Source: Rhynochetos jubatus
Lineage: Eukaryota; Chordata; Aves; Eurypygiformes; Rhynochetidae
DNA: 64,000 nt
Assembly: GCA_027574665.1 (NCBI GenBank)
Contig: CM050662.1
Span: 6,974,501-7,038,500, forward strand
Direction of reading: 5' to 3'
Numbering within the stretch: the stretch's first letter is position 1; the number at the start of each line of letters is the position of its first letter. A program made the translations under genes and the position numbers. The notes beneath the pieces are model-generated. The model was given only the letters and a program-made list of their open reading frames with translations. It searched no databases and was not told the DNA's origin. Positions 26,801 through 38,700 of this stretch are shown piece by piece.

Positions 26801-29800
26801 CATAATTCAGATCAGCACTCAATAGAGTGCAGGCACATCTACATCTTTGTGAAGAAACCTGTCTACACTTATGAACTTAAAGTGAACTGAAAGTAAATTT
26901 CAAGTGGATTTATTTAAGTCAAATTAAATGGTTTCTACTTGTCTTATTTCCAGAAAAGAATTAAATGCAAGCCCTCTTAAATCCAAATGAATATGTCTAC
27001 ATAGGAGTTTCAACCAATTTCACAATACCACTTTAAAATCATGCTTGGAAGAATCGTCTCAAATGCCCCTGGACAGTCAAGCCCTAACTTCCAAAATATT
27101 AATGACTGTCTCTTAATTCAACATAGGCACTGACTTGCATAAAAAGAAAAACTTTAAATGAAACTTCATAACACTTTTGCTCTTGCCCATGCTGCTTCCT
27201 TCTGGTTTTGTTTTGCTTGGCTTTTTAAAGGAAGGGTCAATTTAACAACTGTTACTTCTCGCTGTTACGTATGGGTTAGTAGCCACATACACGTCAATGA
27301 CTCAGCTAAGTGTCAATATCCCCATAACTTATAAAGCCATAAGCCACAATTCTCATGGGAATAATTTATTAAAAACTAAGAAAAGCTTCAGTCTCAAGTA
27401 GAAACTCCAGATACTTTAAGGTTGCTTACTCTTTCTTTAATACCTCTTCTGCAAGAAGTATTTAAGAAGTGCAAGGCTTTCTCACACATCACACTTCACT
27501 ATTAGTTCAGGCTCTGTTCCACCAACTGATTTTAGATCAAAAACTTAATGCCTGCAAAGACCAATACCTGAATTACTAGGCTAATGGGGAGAATTTAAAT
27601 TACGGAAGTACACACTGAACAGTTCCTAGTGAAAAGTATCATTTTTTCAAATCTAGCTATTTAAAACAACAACAACCAACCAACCAAAATCATCACTGAA
27701 CTCAGCATCTTTACATAAACGTGGTGACAAAGTTCACATTAACCACTTTTTATAACAAAAGTGTTCAGATACAAAGTTTGTGTTTTGGGGGGACTATATG
27801 CATTGTACTACAACCACTCAACACTTCAATTGAAGCACCCACTGCTGTTCTTCACCACTTTTGGCAGCACACAAAACTGTAAATAAAAACTGGTTTGAGA
27901 AGGTAAAAAGAATTTAAATTTTAAAAATAATTTCTTTAAAAGAATTCTTTTCCTTATTATGGGATACATATTGATATCCTGTGCTTTTTCAGCTGGGAAG
28001 TGTAAAGACAGAATAAGTCAACCAAAACACTACAATAAAAATTATCTGCCACATACTGCTTTGCTGATTCGTTTGTGAGTAAGAGAATAAACAAAGGTTA
28101 GCTGCTCTTGTGGAGGTTGGATTTGTTTCACTTTATCAACTAATATCAGCAGAATGAAGCACTGTGACAGCTGTGAAATAAACATTAAGGAATTCATAAA
28201 ACATTGGAAAGATTTTCCAGTGCAAGCATGCAGTTCTAATAGGGCTAAATTATTAGAACCACACGTTGGGTGTTGTGTCACCTGCCCTTCCTCCAAAACA
28301 AACACTCACAAAAGCAAACCACCAAAGCATGATTTCTTCTGTCAAAAGAACAGTGTAAAGCTAAGACATATGGACAAAAAAGATAAGAAAGGCCCAAGTG
28401 CTATGATGTTAGTCCTACTGACATATTGGGCATTTTGTTTAATGACTGGAATATTCTATAGGCCCTTCAACATCCTGTGTGCTTCCAACACTGTAGTTCA
28501 TGGCTCATCTAAAAATCAAGCAAGCCCCTAAAAATATGAAGAAACACTAAAACAAATACATACAGTTGTGTTCCTAGGGAGCTGGTGATTGAGATCAATG
28601 TTCTAGCAATAACAATGCCTTACAAAACAAAACAAAGCAGCTCTTAAAGTAATAACCTCAGCATCTGACTTCCTCGTTATACAGACAGATTCTTCACTGC
28701 CAAGAACTATTTTTAAATTGTTACGGCAAGTTAATTAATTGATGAGCCTCAACCACCTTTAGACCTACTTTCACTTGCTGATGTCTCTTCTCTTTCTACA
28801 GCAGGTACTATTAGTAAAAAAATAAAATTACAGTTTTCAAGTAATTTAGCTCATAACACCTAATTTGTCATCTGTGCCAGTAAACAATTTTGAAAAACTA
28901 AGAACTGACACACAATTCATAAGAAAACAAGTAGACAAATTTACTGTCTTACTGTGTTATTTGTTGGGAAAAAAAAATTCAATCTCATTTTACCAACTGT
29001 ATCTTCAGCCTCCATAATGAGATCACCTGTAGCTTTGAAACAAAATTATTCTCGGTAGTCTTTGACAAAGAATGTAAGTACAACCTGTAGTGAGTCAGAT
29101 AAAAGATCTTTCATCACATCTCTAGCCTAAGGAGAAGTATAAAACTAAACATATGAAGATAATCCTTCAGATCAGCCTCTGAAACTCCATGAGTTTTTCC
29201 TCTCAGATTTTCTAAAATTTTTATTCAACAGCCCTGGCTGGATTTTTCTGCCATCAGGTATAAATTGTTAGTATTTACTAAGTCCAGGCACAAGAAGTCC
29301 AACAACTTGACTGGATGCCACATGAAACAGATTTTTGTTAATTCTGGATCTGCCATTTACTAATTTGATGTTGTATAGTTCACATATGGGACAAAGCAGT
29401 GAACAATCACTCCTTATTCCCATTTTCTACATCACTCACCACTGTGCAGATTCCAATCATGTCAGCAGTTGTTTTGATTACACTGAAGAATATTAAACGA
29501 TTAAAGTCATTCTTCACAAGGAAACTTGCCATACCTTGGGTAACCCATCTCACTGGCCAGTTCTACTGTATCATTGAAAGGGGAGAATACAAAATGTTGT
29601 TCAAGGTATGGACATCCCACGCCTTTAAACAATGGCAGTGGTGATATTTTGTGTTTTGTTCTTTGTATAAACTTTCCACTTGTTCCTTTTGTTTGCATTG
29701 TTGTAATATCGTATGGATATCCTTTCACAGATTTGTCCACTGCTGCGCTCACATACTTTCCTGAATAATAACAGACAATTCAGAGCCCATGATATTTCCT

Positions 29801-31120
29801 CAGCAATTACCAATTTCACCTGCTGTTTTCTCTCCCACCCATTCAGGAAAATCTTCACTGTCTTTGCCTTCCCTACCCTGGATAACACTTGGCATACAGA
29901 AAGCGATCACCTCAGTACATAGCTGTTTTTCCAGCTCATTTAAAAAACACACCAAAATTAAGTTCACCCCATGAATGGAACAACAAAACGCAGGAGGAGG
30001 CTGTAACAATCAAAAAACCCAACTAATTCAGCTCTTATGTAACAATGTACATTTACATTACGCATGATAGTAGCTGCTTCCCTCTGCTAGTAATAAATAA
30101 ATCTGGTTCCTGATTGATAGAATCTAGCCTTAAGGACTCTGCCCAGTTTCCACAAAGCCAGCAGTTTAGAGAGGAGGCAGAAGAATTGCCTGGACAAGAC
30201 AGACATACATAAACATTACAAGCTCACGCTGTGCGCTGTTAGAGAAAGCATGAGACACAATGACTCAAAAGGGATAACATTTTCGAGTAAATAAACATAG
30301 GCAATACTTTCTACATGTACCAGAAGGATATTTATGATGTGAAAAACACTGCAATGTATTCTCTCTAAGCCAGAAATACTGACTCATGTGGCAAGTGACC
30401 TAGTTTCCTTTTCATTTTAAGTGTATTCTTCGTTATTCCCTGTTGATTTATGTTTTCATTAAAACCTCAGGGATTTGTCCTTTTCAAGTCTGCTGGGGAC
30501 TGAACGGACATATGATGCTTTGTAAGGAACAGCTAGGCATTTTCCCCCAATGTTCTCTCTCTCTCTTCAAGTCATATGCCTAATAGGAACACAACTGAAG
30601 AGCAAATAAGCGTCATTTGTTTACCCCATCTTATCTTTATTTCACAGGAATTTAAATGCAAAAGCAAAATAGAATGAACATCAACAAATGCATCAACTGG
30701 TAGTGCAGCCTAAGGACTACAATCAGCATGGAAAGGAGACTACTGTGCTCTCTGCATATTGCCACAGCGTTCTGCAGTTGGCAACACTAGCAGTGTTCTG
30801 AGTATCCTATTTACGCAACAGAATTTATATAGAAGTACTTTGAAAGTCATCCCAATATTCATACAGAGGTGGTGTAATACATTTCCATAACTTTGTGGAA
30901 AGGAATATGAAATTTTAAGTAGACAATTGAGGATATTATGTTGATTTGAAATAGAAAAGACAGACCACCTAAGAAAAAAAGCTCTCAGAGTGGCTCTGAT
31001 CATGCAGAAGATGCATTAGAAGGGTTTTCTTTTTGGAGAGTCCTGACCTTAAATTGCAGTAAGTGGACACTTAATTGTTCTCAAACCAGAAACTTAGTGA
31101 AATGAGGTCCACTGTTGTCA

Positions 31121-31138
31121 TTTTTTTTTTTTTTTTTT
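31121..31138. repeat. Poly-T tract (18 bases)
   Basis: An uninterrupted T18 run. No retroposed gene copy or LINE body is recognised on either side, so it is listed only as a homopolymer. Confidence 0.95.
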
Positions 31139-32315
31139 AATTTTACTGTATGGACTCCAAAAGTTCAGAGCAATTAGTAGCTGAAAATTTTGTCTGCCCC
31201 TTCTCTACCACTGAATTAAGTTACAACATTAGATTTTTGTATAATAAACAAGCATAAAATATTGCATAATGACCTAGCTTCCAATGAAAGCTCAATTACA
31301 GTAATGATCTTGATAATTATATTAGGACAGTCTAGGTTTCCCTACAGCGCTCTATTTTTCTAATTTAAAGAGTTATGTGCATGATGACAGCTCTGTGTGC
31401 TCATAAGATTATTCCTACTTTATCCTGTCTACTTTCGCATGCTCCACAAATTCAGTTTTAAGCTGCAGTTTTCAAGCATTTTGTCAATCACAGTTTATCA
31501 AATGCATTCTGCTAAAGCAGCTGTCAGGACAAGATTCAGCAATGACAAGCTGTCTTAGCTCCTGTTCATGCTATCCTTAAGTCACCAACTCTTATTTTTA
31601 TCTCTGAGGAGGAGAAATACTCTGGCTAGAAAAGGCTCTACCTGTTCACTAAACAGGCAGTTGAGTCACCGTGTTGGCAAGGCTCCTGATCAACAGAACT
31701 AGGAGTACCAATAAATTCTCAGCAGCCCATTTATGCCTACTTTTTCCTTATCCTAAGTGTTGTTCTGAAAATACTACTGGCACTCTGCACATAGAAGTGA
31801 TTGAGTAAAAAGATACAGTGCAGGTTGTCAATTTATCCTGAAATAGCCTCCAGCAGATAGATAAAAGCCTTCTAAACCATAGCAGAAGACAGTGCTATTA
31901 CACAGACTCACCGAAGTCCCCACAAAAGATTCCAGACAAAATTCTGGCCTCTGTTACACAAGCATGCAAAATGACGGAAGCATACATCACTGTTTCTGTA
32001 CAGAGTGAAAACTAAACTATTTTCTTATAAAACCTGGTAATTGAGAACTTCTCGGTGTCTTACTGTGCAGAAATGTTGTGCTATTTCATAAAGGCTAAAA
32101 CTGGGGCTATGCCAAACTTGCATTTTAACATGAATTGTGTTATCGACTATATTACCTAAAAGAACGTTCACTTACAATGACAAATCATGACCGGGAAAAA
32201 AGTATAATCTGCTTCCCTCCCCCCCCAATTATAATGGACACGCTGTAAGTGTAGGACCATACCTGGACAGCTGATCTTCAAACACTTAGGTTGATCAGAG
32301 TGAGTGTCATTTGAT

Positions 32316-32339
32316 CCTATACACGGTCTGGTGTATAGG
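32316..32339. repeat. 9-bp inverted repeat with 6-nt loop
   Basis: CCTATACAC (32316-32324) is the reverse complement of GTGTATAGG (32331-32339), with loop GGTCTG. A C-rich tract about 95 bases to the left (around 32212-32226) and the G-rich tract immediately right (32337-32353) are loosely complementary. Confidence 0.85.
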
Positions 32340-33222
32340 GGGAAGGGGGAAGCTTGAAAAGTAGATCCACTGTTAATCTACATCAAACCCTTCTACTTAA
32401 AAGGGAACAGAGTGAAGAAAGTTCCAGTCTTCATTAAAAAGGAAGCAAGAAAAAGGCGAAGCAGTGACTTGAGTTTTAGAAGTGAATACTTCCTGCACCG
32501 GTTGAGGTTAACAGAAAATAGTATTTGAAACAGTCTAGCATTGAAAACAGACTGATGAGCTGATGACAATTTTCAATCGCTGTCCATCATTATCCATTTA
32601 TGCCATATAAAAGGGAACAAAGCAATAAATGGGCCTGAGTAGTCTCAAAACTAAAAGAAAAATCATTAGAATATGAACAGAAGACATCAAGCTACCTTAA
32701 AACAACATCTCGTTGCCAATCCTAACAGGAGAGAAGATTAGAAACAGAGCTAGAGGTGGAGGAGGAAGTCAGAGATAGGATCACAGCATGCAAACACACA
32801 AATAAGCAGCTGGTAGATAGCTGGCCTGATGTTTCATAGCACTGTAGACTGTTTTTGTGACAGACCAAACTGAAATCAGAAGTGTACAAAGGACTGTTGC
32901 ATCTTAGCAACGCTCCCCAACTCCCTCTTAGGGCAGCTATTTTTGTATTATGATTCTTAAGATCCCAGATAAAGGAAACCATAGAGTACATGAGAGAATT
33001 TGTTTCATTTATGGCCTATATATATCCTCAACTAGCTTGGATGAAAATACTGGAACAGGTGAGCAGGTTCCTTTTTGCCGTTTCAAAAGGAATCTTTTCC
33101 ATGACTGAAATGGTGCAGTTCATTGTATCACATAACTGCATTAAAAATCTGGATATCTGTGCACACAATGCAGACGATGTTCAGAACTCATAACATAGCA
33201 GGTTATTGCCAGAATTGGGAAG

Positions 33223-33737
33223 TGTGCTGGATTTGGCTGGGATGGAGATTTTCACAGTAGTATGAGGCTATGTTTTGGATTTGTGTTCAGAACAATGTTG
33301 ACAACACACTGATGTTTTCAGTTGCTGCCAAACAATGATTATATTAAACTAAGAAATTTTCAGTTTCTGATACCACCCCTGTGTTCCCAGCTGCTTCTTT
33401 ACAAGAACCTGAGAGGGGACACAGCCCGGACAGCTGACCCAAACTGACCAAAGGGCCATGTCATGTCATCAAATGTCACAGTCTTATGTAAGTTGGGGTA
33501 GTTGGCTGGGAGGTGAATCACTGCTCAGTGACTGGCTGGGTGGTCAGCAGTGAGCAGTTTTATCTTTTTTCTTTTTCCTTTTAAAATTTATTTTCAATTA
33601 TTAAACTGTTCTTATCTCAACCCACAGGTTCTCTTATCTCTTTTTCCTCTGATTCCCATCCCCATCCCACTGGAGGAGGAGGAAGGTGAGTGAGCAGCTG
33701 CGCGTTGCTCAGTTGCTGACTGGGGCCAGGCACAACA
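33223..33737 (+). mobile_element. Solo LTR of an avian ERVL-like endogenous retrovirus
   Basis: The 515-bp segment starts TGTGCTGG..TTGGCTGGGAT and ends in ..CACAACA, so it has the TG...CA ends of an LTR. Inside, in order, are blocks I recognise from an abundant avian LTR family of ERVL type: TATGAGGCTATGTTTTGGAT, GAGAGGGGACACAGCC, GGACAGCTGACCCAAACTG, and the 3' block ATTAAACTGTTCTTATCTCA followed by CAACCCACAGG. ATTAAA near 33602 would be the polyadenylation signal. No internal viral region or second LTR in the same orientation is present, so it is a solo LTR. The 5-bp flanks (GGAAG/GTCTG) do not match, so the target duplication has decayed or the ends are slightly misplaced. The exact family name was not checked. 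Confidence 0.82.
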
Positions 33738-35208
33738 GTCTGCTAAGGCAGACATATATCCATGTACTGGTTATTTGATCGAACTGTCTCTTCTCTATCA
33801 CTGAGGGTACTATCTACTCTAAATGGTTCTCACCCATTAGTTTTAGCAGAAACTCAGCATTGCCTTTATCATCTCTGACATATTACAGATTAAAATCCTT
33901 AATTCATTTTTTTGATTTTGTTTTGCTTTTTACAGATTCACAAGTCTATTTTCAAAATGTCTCATTTTCAATACTAAGCCCAAGTTACCTTGTTGTTCTT
34001 TTCATTGTTCTAACAGTCTTTGTCTGACATACTTATTTAGAAAATATGACTGTAGATGTGGTCCAAATTCATTATCTTATCTGTTTATATACCAGAGCAA
34101 TTTATGGGAAGAGGCAAGGTTGGTAAGATATCAGGAGACACACAATTAGACTTCATTAACCCAGAAGAAAATCTATTCCCAGGTAGCTGCAGGTAAGGGG
34201 AAAGACTAGAAAGATTACAAACACAAACCTAAAATAGATTAAATAAATATGTAGTGACTATTTCTGATAATAATACATCAAAAGTTAACGACATTGGACA
34301 ATCAGCTCTGCTGGATTTCTTACTGTAGCTCAAGCAGCACAAAAATATAACCCCAGTCAAACAGCTTTCTGAGAGCTTAGAAAAAAATCCATCTCTGTGT
34401 CTCAAATTCCTGTTTTTAGGACACCTGTGCCAGCTGTAGCTTGGGTGGCAGAGGAAATAGTTAAGGAAAAAAAAAAACAAAAAACCAATCAGAACACTAC
34501 TCCAATTCTGCAACCCGCTGCAAAGACTTGGGGAGCTCAGGGACAGTAGGGTGCAAAAAAAGCTAAGCTAAATAAGCCGAAAGAGGTCTTTTGTGGGGAA
34601 GCCGTGTGGTTTCAGTGGGTTTTTTGTTGTTTGATGTTTTACATCAGGAATAGCTCAAACAAAACAGAGAACATATTCTATAAAACTAAACATTCTTATG
34701 AATCTATTTATTTCAGATTCAAACCATTTTCTTTGAGTAAGTACAGTTATAAGTGAGGAACTGATGGCACATAATGTTACTCTGACTTGACACTCCTGTT
34801 CATCCCAACAAAAGATGGCTAAACCTGTCTAAAACCAGCAGTACAATGGGTGCTCCTGAGTTAGCTAGTCTGCCAAGAAGAACAAAGAAGAAAGCCAATT
34901 AGATCTTGAAGGACACAGGATAGAGTATGGAGAAAGTAATGAGGTCCAGTATTCCACAGGAAGAACTTTTGCCTCTCCAGTAGCTTGTATAGGCAATGGA
35001 CATACAAAATCTGAGTATTTAACACAGGAGCAAAACTATGCCAAAGGAAACCAAAAAATCTGACTGCCAAGAAGTCACCTCAGTGATGGAGTGAGTGTCT
35101 TTCAAGTCAACTTAGCTAGTCACCTAAAATTAAAAGATTTCACCTTTTACCACTCATGTCTCACTGATAGCTTGGTATCACTGAGGTAACCATTAAGCAT
35201 TGTCTATC
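33738..35208. other. Unique DNA between two inverted LTRs
   Basis: About 1.47 kb with no viral gene remnant that I can recognise and no host exon. It looks like ordinary AT-rich sequence, which favours two independent solo LTR insertions over one proviral structure. Confidence 0.6.
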
Positions 35209-35751
35209 TGCCATGGTTTAGCCTTATCTGGCAATTAAGTACCACACAGCTGCTCTCTCACCTCCTCCCCCATTGCAGGAAGAGAGGAGGAAAAGATAAG
35301 GAAAGCTCATAAAGTTGAGATAAGAACTATTTAATAATATATATGAAAATTATAGTGATGCTAATACTAATAATATTACTACTACTAAGTAATTAAAGTA
35401 AGAGAAAATAGAACATATGATACAATAGCTCACCACATGCCAACCGATACACAGCCAGGTCCTGGAGCAGCAAGAAATCAGAGAGCAGAGAGAAAACCTG
35501 CCACCAACCCTCCACCCCACTAACAAAGGAAAACTGGTCCCTTGCTAACAAGTTCACCAAAAACTGAGAAAAGGAGCTAACGACCCAGCTGTCAAGGTAG
35601 CCAAGGTCTAAACGACTCCCTCAGGCCCCTTCCCATCTCAGAACTGCACACTGCCCTGAGCCTGACATACCATGACACACTCCTTTGGCCACCCTGGGCC
35701 AGTGTCAGCCTTGTGTAGAAGAGGAGCTCGTTCCTGCCTGAAACCAGCACA
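35209..35751 (-). mobile_element. Solo LTR of the same ERVL-like family, inverted
   Basis: The plus strand starts TGCCATGGTTTAGCC..CAATTAAGTACCACACAGCTGCT, the reverse complement of the 3' end of this LTR family, and ends CCTGAAACCAGCACA, the reverse complement of its TGTGCTGG start. In between are GTTGAGATAAGAACTATTTAAT (reverse complement of the ATTAAA/TTCTTATCTCAAC region) and an AT-rich (TAATAC)-like patch. The element is 543 bp on the minus strand with TG...CA ends. The flanking pentamers CTATC (35204-35208) and TTATC (35752-35756) differ at one base, consistent with the 5-bp target duplication of ERVL-type insertions. No internal viral genes were found. Confidence 0.82.
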
Positions 35752-38700
35752 TTATCTAACTCAGTATTGTATGTCCTAGAGTTGCCACTCTGGACACCTA
35801 CAAAAAAGTGAAAGAGCAAGAGAAGCATTTTGTGATACCTCCAAGCTATAGCCCTTCCCCCTCTCAATAATTTTCTATTCTAACATGTATAATACTCCAT
35901 AAGAGAAAACCAAGATTTACATCTTTGCTGTATTACATTACATATGGAATAAATGGTCTGAGATAAGCAAGATAAAATTCAGTTAACACAAATTCTAGAT
36001 TAGAGGGTGAGGAAAGTAATTAGTCTGATGATGTGTACTGCAGGAACAGATGGAGGTATAAAGGTAAAGCTGCAAATTGAACATGAAGTAACACTGCAAG
36101 AAAGGTATTGTTGGATGTATTAGCAAATGTTTGTACATAATGCACCAAAAGTAAAAAGGCTTTGGCTGAAGAATGTATATCAAGTTTGACATTTAATGAT
36201 TTAGAAGTTACTAAAGAAAATAGCTTGAACATTAAGGTGTTCATAAAAAGAGACTCACGAAAGAGTTGCTTAGTCTGGAGAAGTCAACCGTAGGTTAGAT
36301 AAAAATGTTGTATTAGTTATCAATCACTCAACATGCCCATTAACAATAGGAGAAATCATGGCAAATTTTAGCAGGACAGATCGATATTGAATGCTCCTTA
36401 ACATCACCTAACCAGAAGGTTATTCACAAATGAAACAGACAACCAAGAAATGTGTAGAGCCAGTTCCCCTGAACACTTCCAAGAATAGATCATGGAAATA
36501 TCCAAGGGACAGTACCCTTGCATGGAGGATGATCAGTCCTAAAAAAAAAACCACATAGAGGGGATGTCCTTCAGGGCAAATTGAAACCTAAGCCCCAAGT
36601 TTTTTCTATTCTCTCTCAGTATTGTAACCCTTGAAACTTTTCCAACACCTGACTTGGGTTTGTTCAATGCACAAGGAAATTAGTACTTTACTCAAGGTTG
36701 CAAATCCTACCCCAGAAGCAAGGGATACTAGAAACAGCACTCAGCACAGCATGTGTACACAAGTTCTTCTGAGCCAGCTGTCCCTTCTGACTCTCTTTCT
36801 AGGACTGAATGGAAAAAACAGGGTTTTGTTTGTTTGTTTGAAAATGCAACAGTTTAACTCTTTAGCCATCACAGTGACTAACAGAAGATCAGCAAATCCT
36901 TCAAAGACAGATGCTGCTCCTTGCTCTCCTTCTTCACTCTCTATATACACCAAATACCTCATGTTTACAGCAACATTTCCTGGTGAAAAAAATGCTAAAA
37001 AAGAAAGTACATAGGTGGTTTCTGCCTGTACATTGCATACTCCATGTTGGCATATAAAGGAGCAGTAAAGTAAAAAACCTGCAGGAAAAGTTGGAGTAAG
37101 AGTCAGCATGCCTGAAGAGTCAGCTAAGTAGGTGAGAAAACTAAAAAGCAACATACTTGGTTACAATTCTGTTAGATCTAGGGGAAAAATCCAAAATGCC
37201 ACCAAAAAGTCAAAACAAACAACCAAAAAGCTCCAAGGACCAAGAATCAGAGAGGACTGTTGTGAAGAAATACATTCAGACTGTAACAGGTGTAGCTGAA
37301 CATTTTATTTCTTCAAGGCAAATAAACTTAACACCTCCCACATCCTTTCAGATAAAGGATTAGATACTGTCCAAACACTAAGACTCTATTTAGACTGAGG
37401 CCCCATATATAAGGCCATATTTCCCCTACCTGACACTCTCGGTACAATCTTCTACCTTCTTTTTGTGCTGGATTCCAGTAGTGAACACATCACCATTTTA
37501 CAGTGGATCCGAAGAGTGCATTGGGATGGAAAGCATGTTTTCCATATAAAATACTACATGGAACTTCTGGCTTGCCAGCTAATGTAAAAATATGCCAAGA
37601 GATAAATTTAATAACACAATAAAAAGAACTTTCACATGCCAGTAATTTTTTTTTAGATTTTCTGTTTAGTACTAGCCATTGGACCAATTTCCATCAGTCT
37701 GAAAAAACGAAGAGTTGATTTAAAAAATAGTTTTCTGCTTTCAAGGTATGTCATATCTCCCAAATAAGAGAAGATGACACAATAACTCCCCTCTGAAGTA
37801 GGCACGCTGAAATGGATTTTCCAGATACAGTGCACTAAAACGAATAAGGGATTAATGTGCACAGTAGGGCAAAAATTTTTATATAATTGTCAAGAAAGCA
37901 GAATGAAGAGATGCAGCTAACAGGATTCTTCCGAAGACAGATGTTACTTAAGCACTGCCAGCAACATTTAGTTTTGCAGGAAAGACAAGAGGAAGGTAAT
38001 AGAAACGTATTCCAGACTTTGTAGAAGGCTATATGGAGGTACAAGATCACAGGGAGGAGACAATTCAAGTGAGTGAACAGGTCACTAGAAACCTGTTTCC
38101 TCAGCAGCTGACAGACTGTGGCTCAGCCCAGCAGTAATCCCCCAACTGTCATTTCTTTTACCACCATACCTCTGATGGGGCTACCTAGGGAGTGAGTGCT
38201 CATTAAACTGGGATGGTAAATATTCCACCAGTCGCCCACGGCCCATGATCTTCCAAACGAGTTAGGATATTGTGTGGCGCATTAAAGGTATTCAGTTATC
38301 TGGGAGGAAAGGCATATATATATATTAGAAAACAGGATTTCAAAATAAACCTGTAGTGTACGCAGTGATGTTTGTAATTCAGAAAGTCTATATGGCTGCT
38401 GACCATAGTCCAACACGTTGTTGTTGTTCCAACAACTTTACAGCTGTAAAAGCCAGCACACTTGTGAAGAGGGGTGCGAACAGAGCTTGGCAATTACCAA
38501 GAGGCAGAACCACTGCCTTATGGAGGAAGTTGCAAATGCACCAATTCATGTCTGGACATAAGACTTTTACAAGTAGCTAGCATAAATCAATGTATACACC
38601 CACTGATGAATCAACCAATGGCACTCAGACATTTTAACGAGTGTTTCATGACTGAAAAGTCTTTTTTGTCTTAGCTTGCTTAGAATTATCAAATCTTACT

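Larger units (their letters stand above)
23817..33222. other. Unique AT-rich non-coding DNA
   Basis: About 9.4 kb without a recognised gene or transposon. It contains an 18-base T run at 31121-31138, a short hairpin at 32316-32339 flanked by C- and G-rich tracts, and AAC/AACC-type low complexity near 27664-27688. Frames of up to 131 codons (24628-25023, plus) and 125 codons (28154-28531, plus) show no recognisable domain. Confidence 0.55.

Noticed and set aside
28154..28531. 125-codon cysteine- and lysine-rich plus-strand frame
   Set aside because: Cysteine spacing fits no zinc finger or secreted family that I know; likely chance.
36741..37154. Longest open frame (137 codons, minus strand)
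   Set aside because: No recognisable domain and a composition typical of translated non-coding DNA. A few frames of this length are expected by chance in 64 kb.
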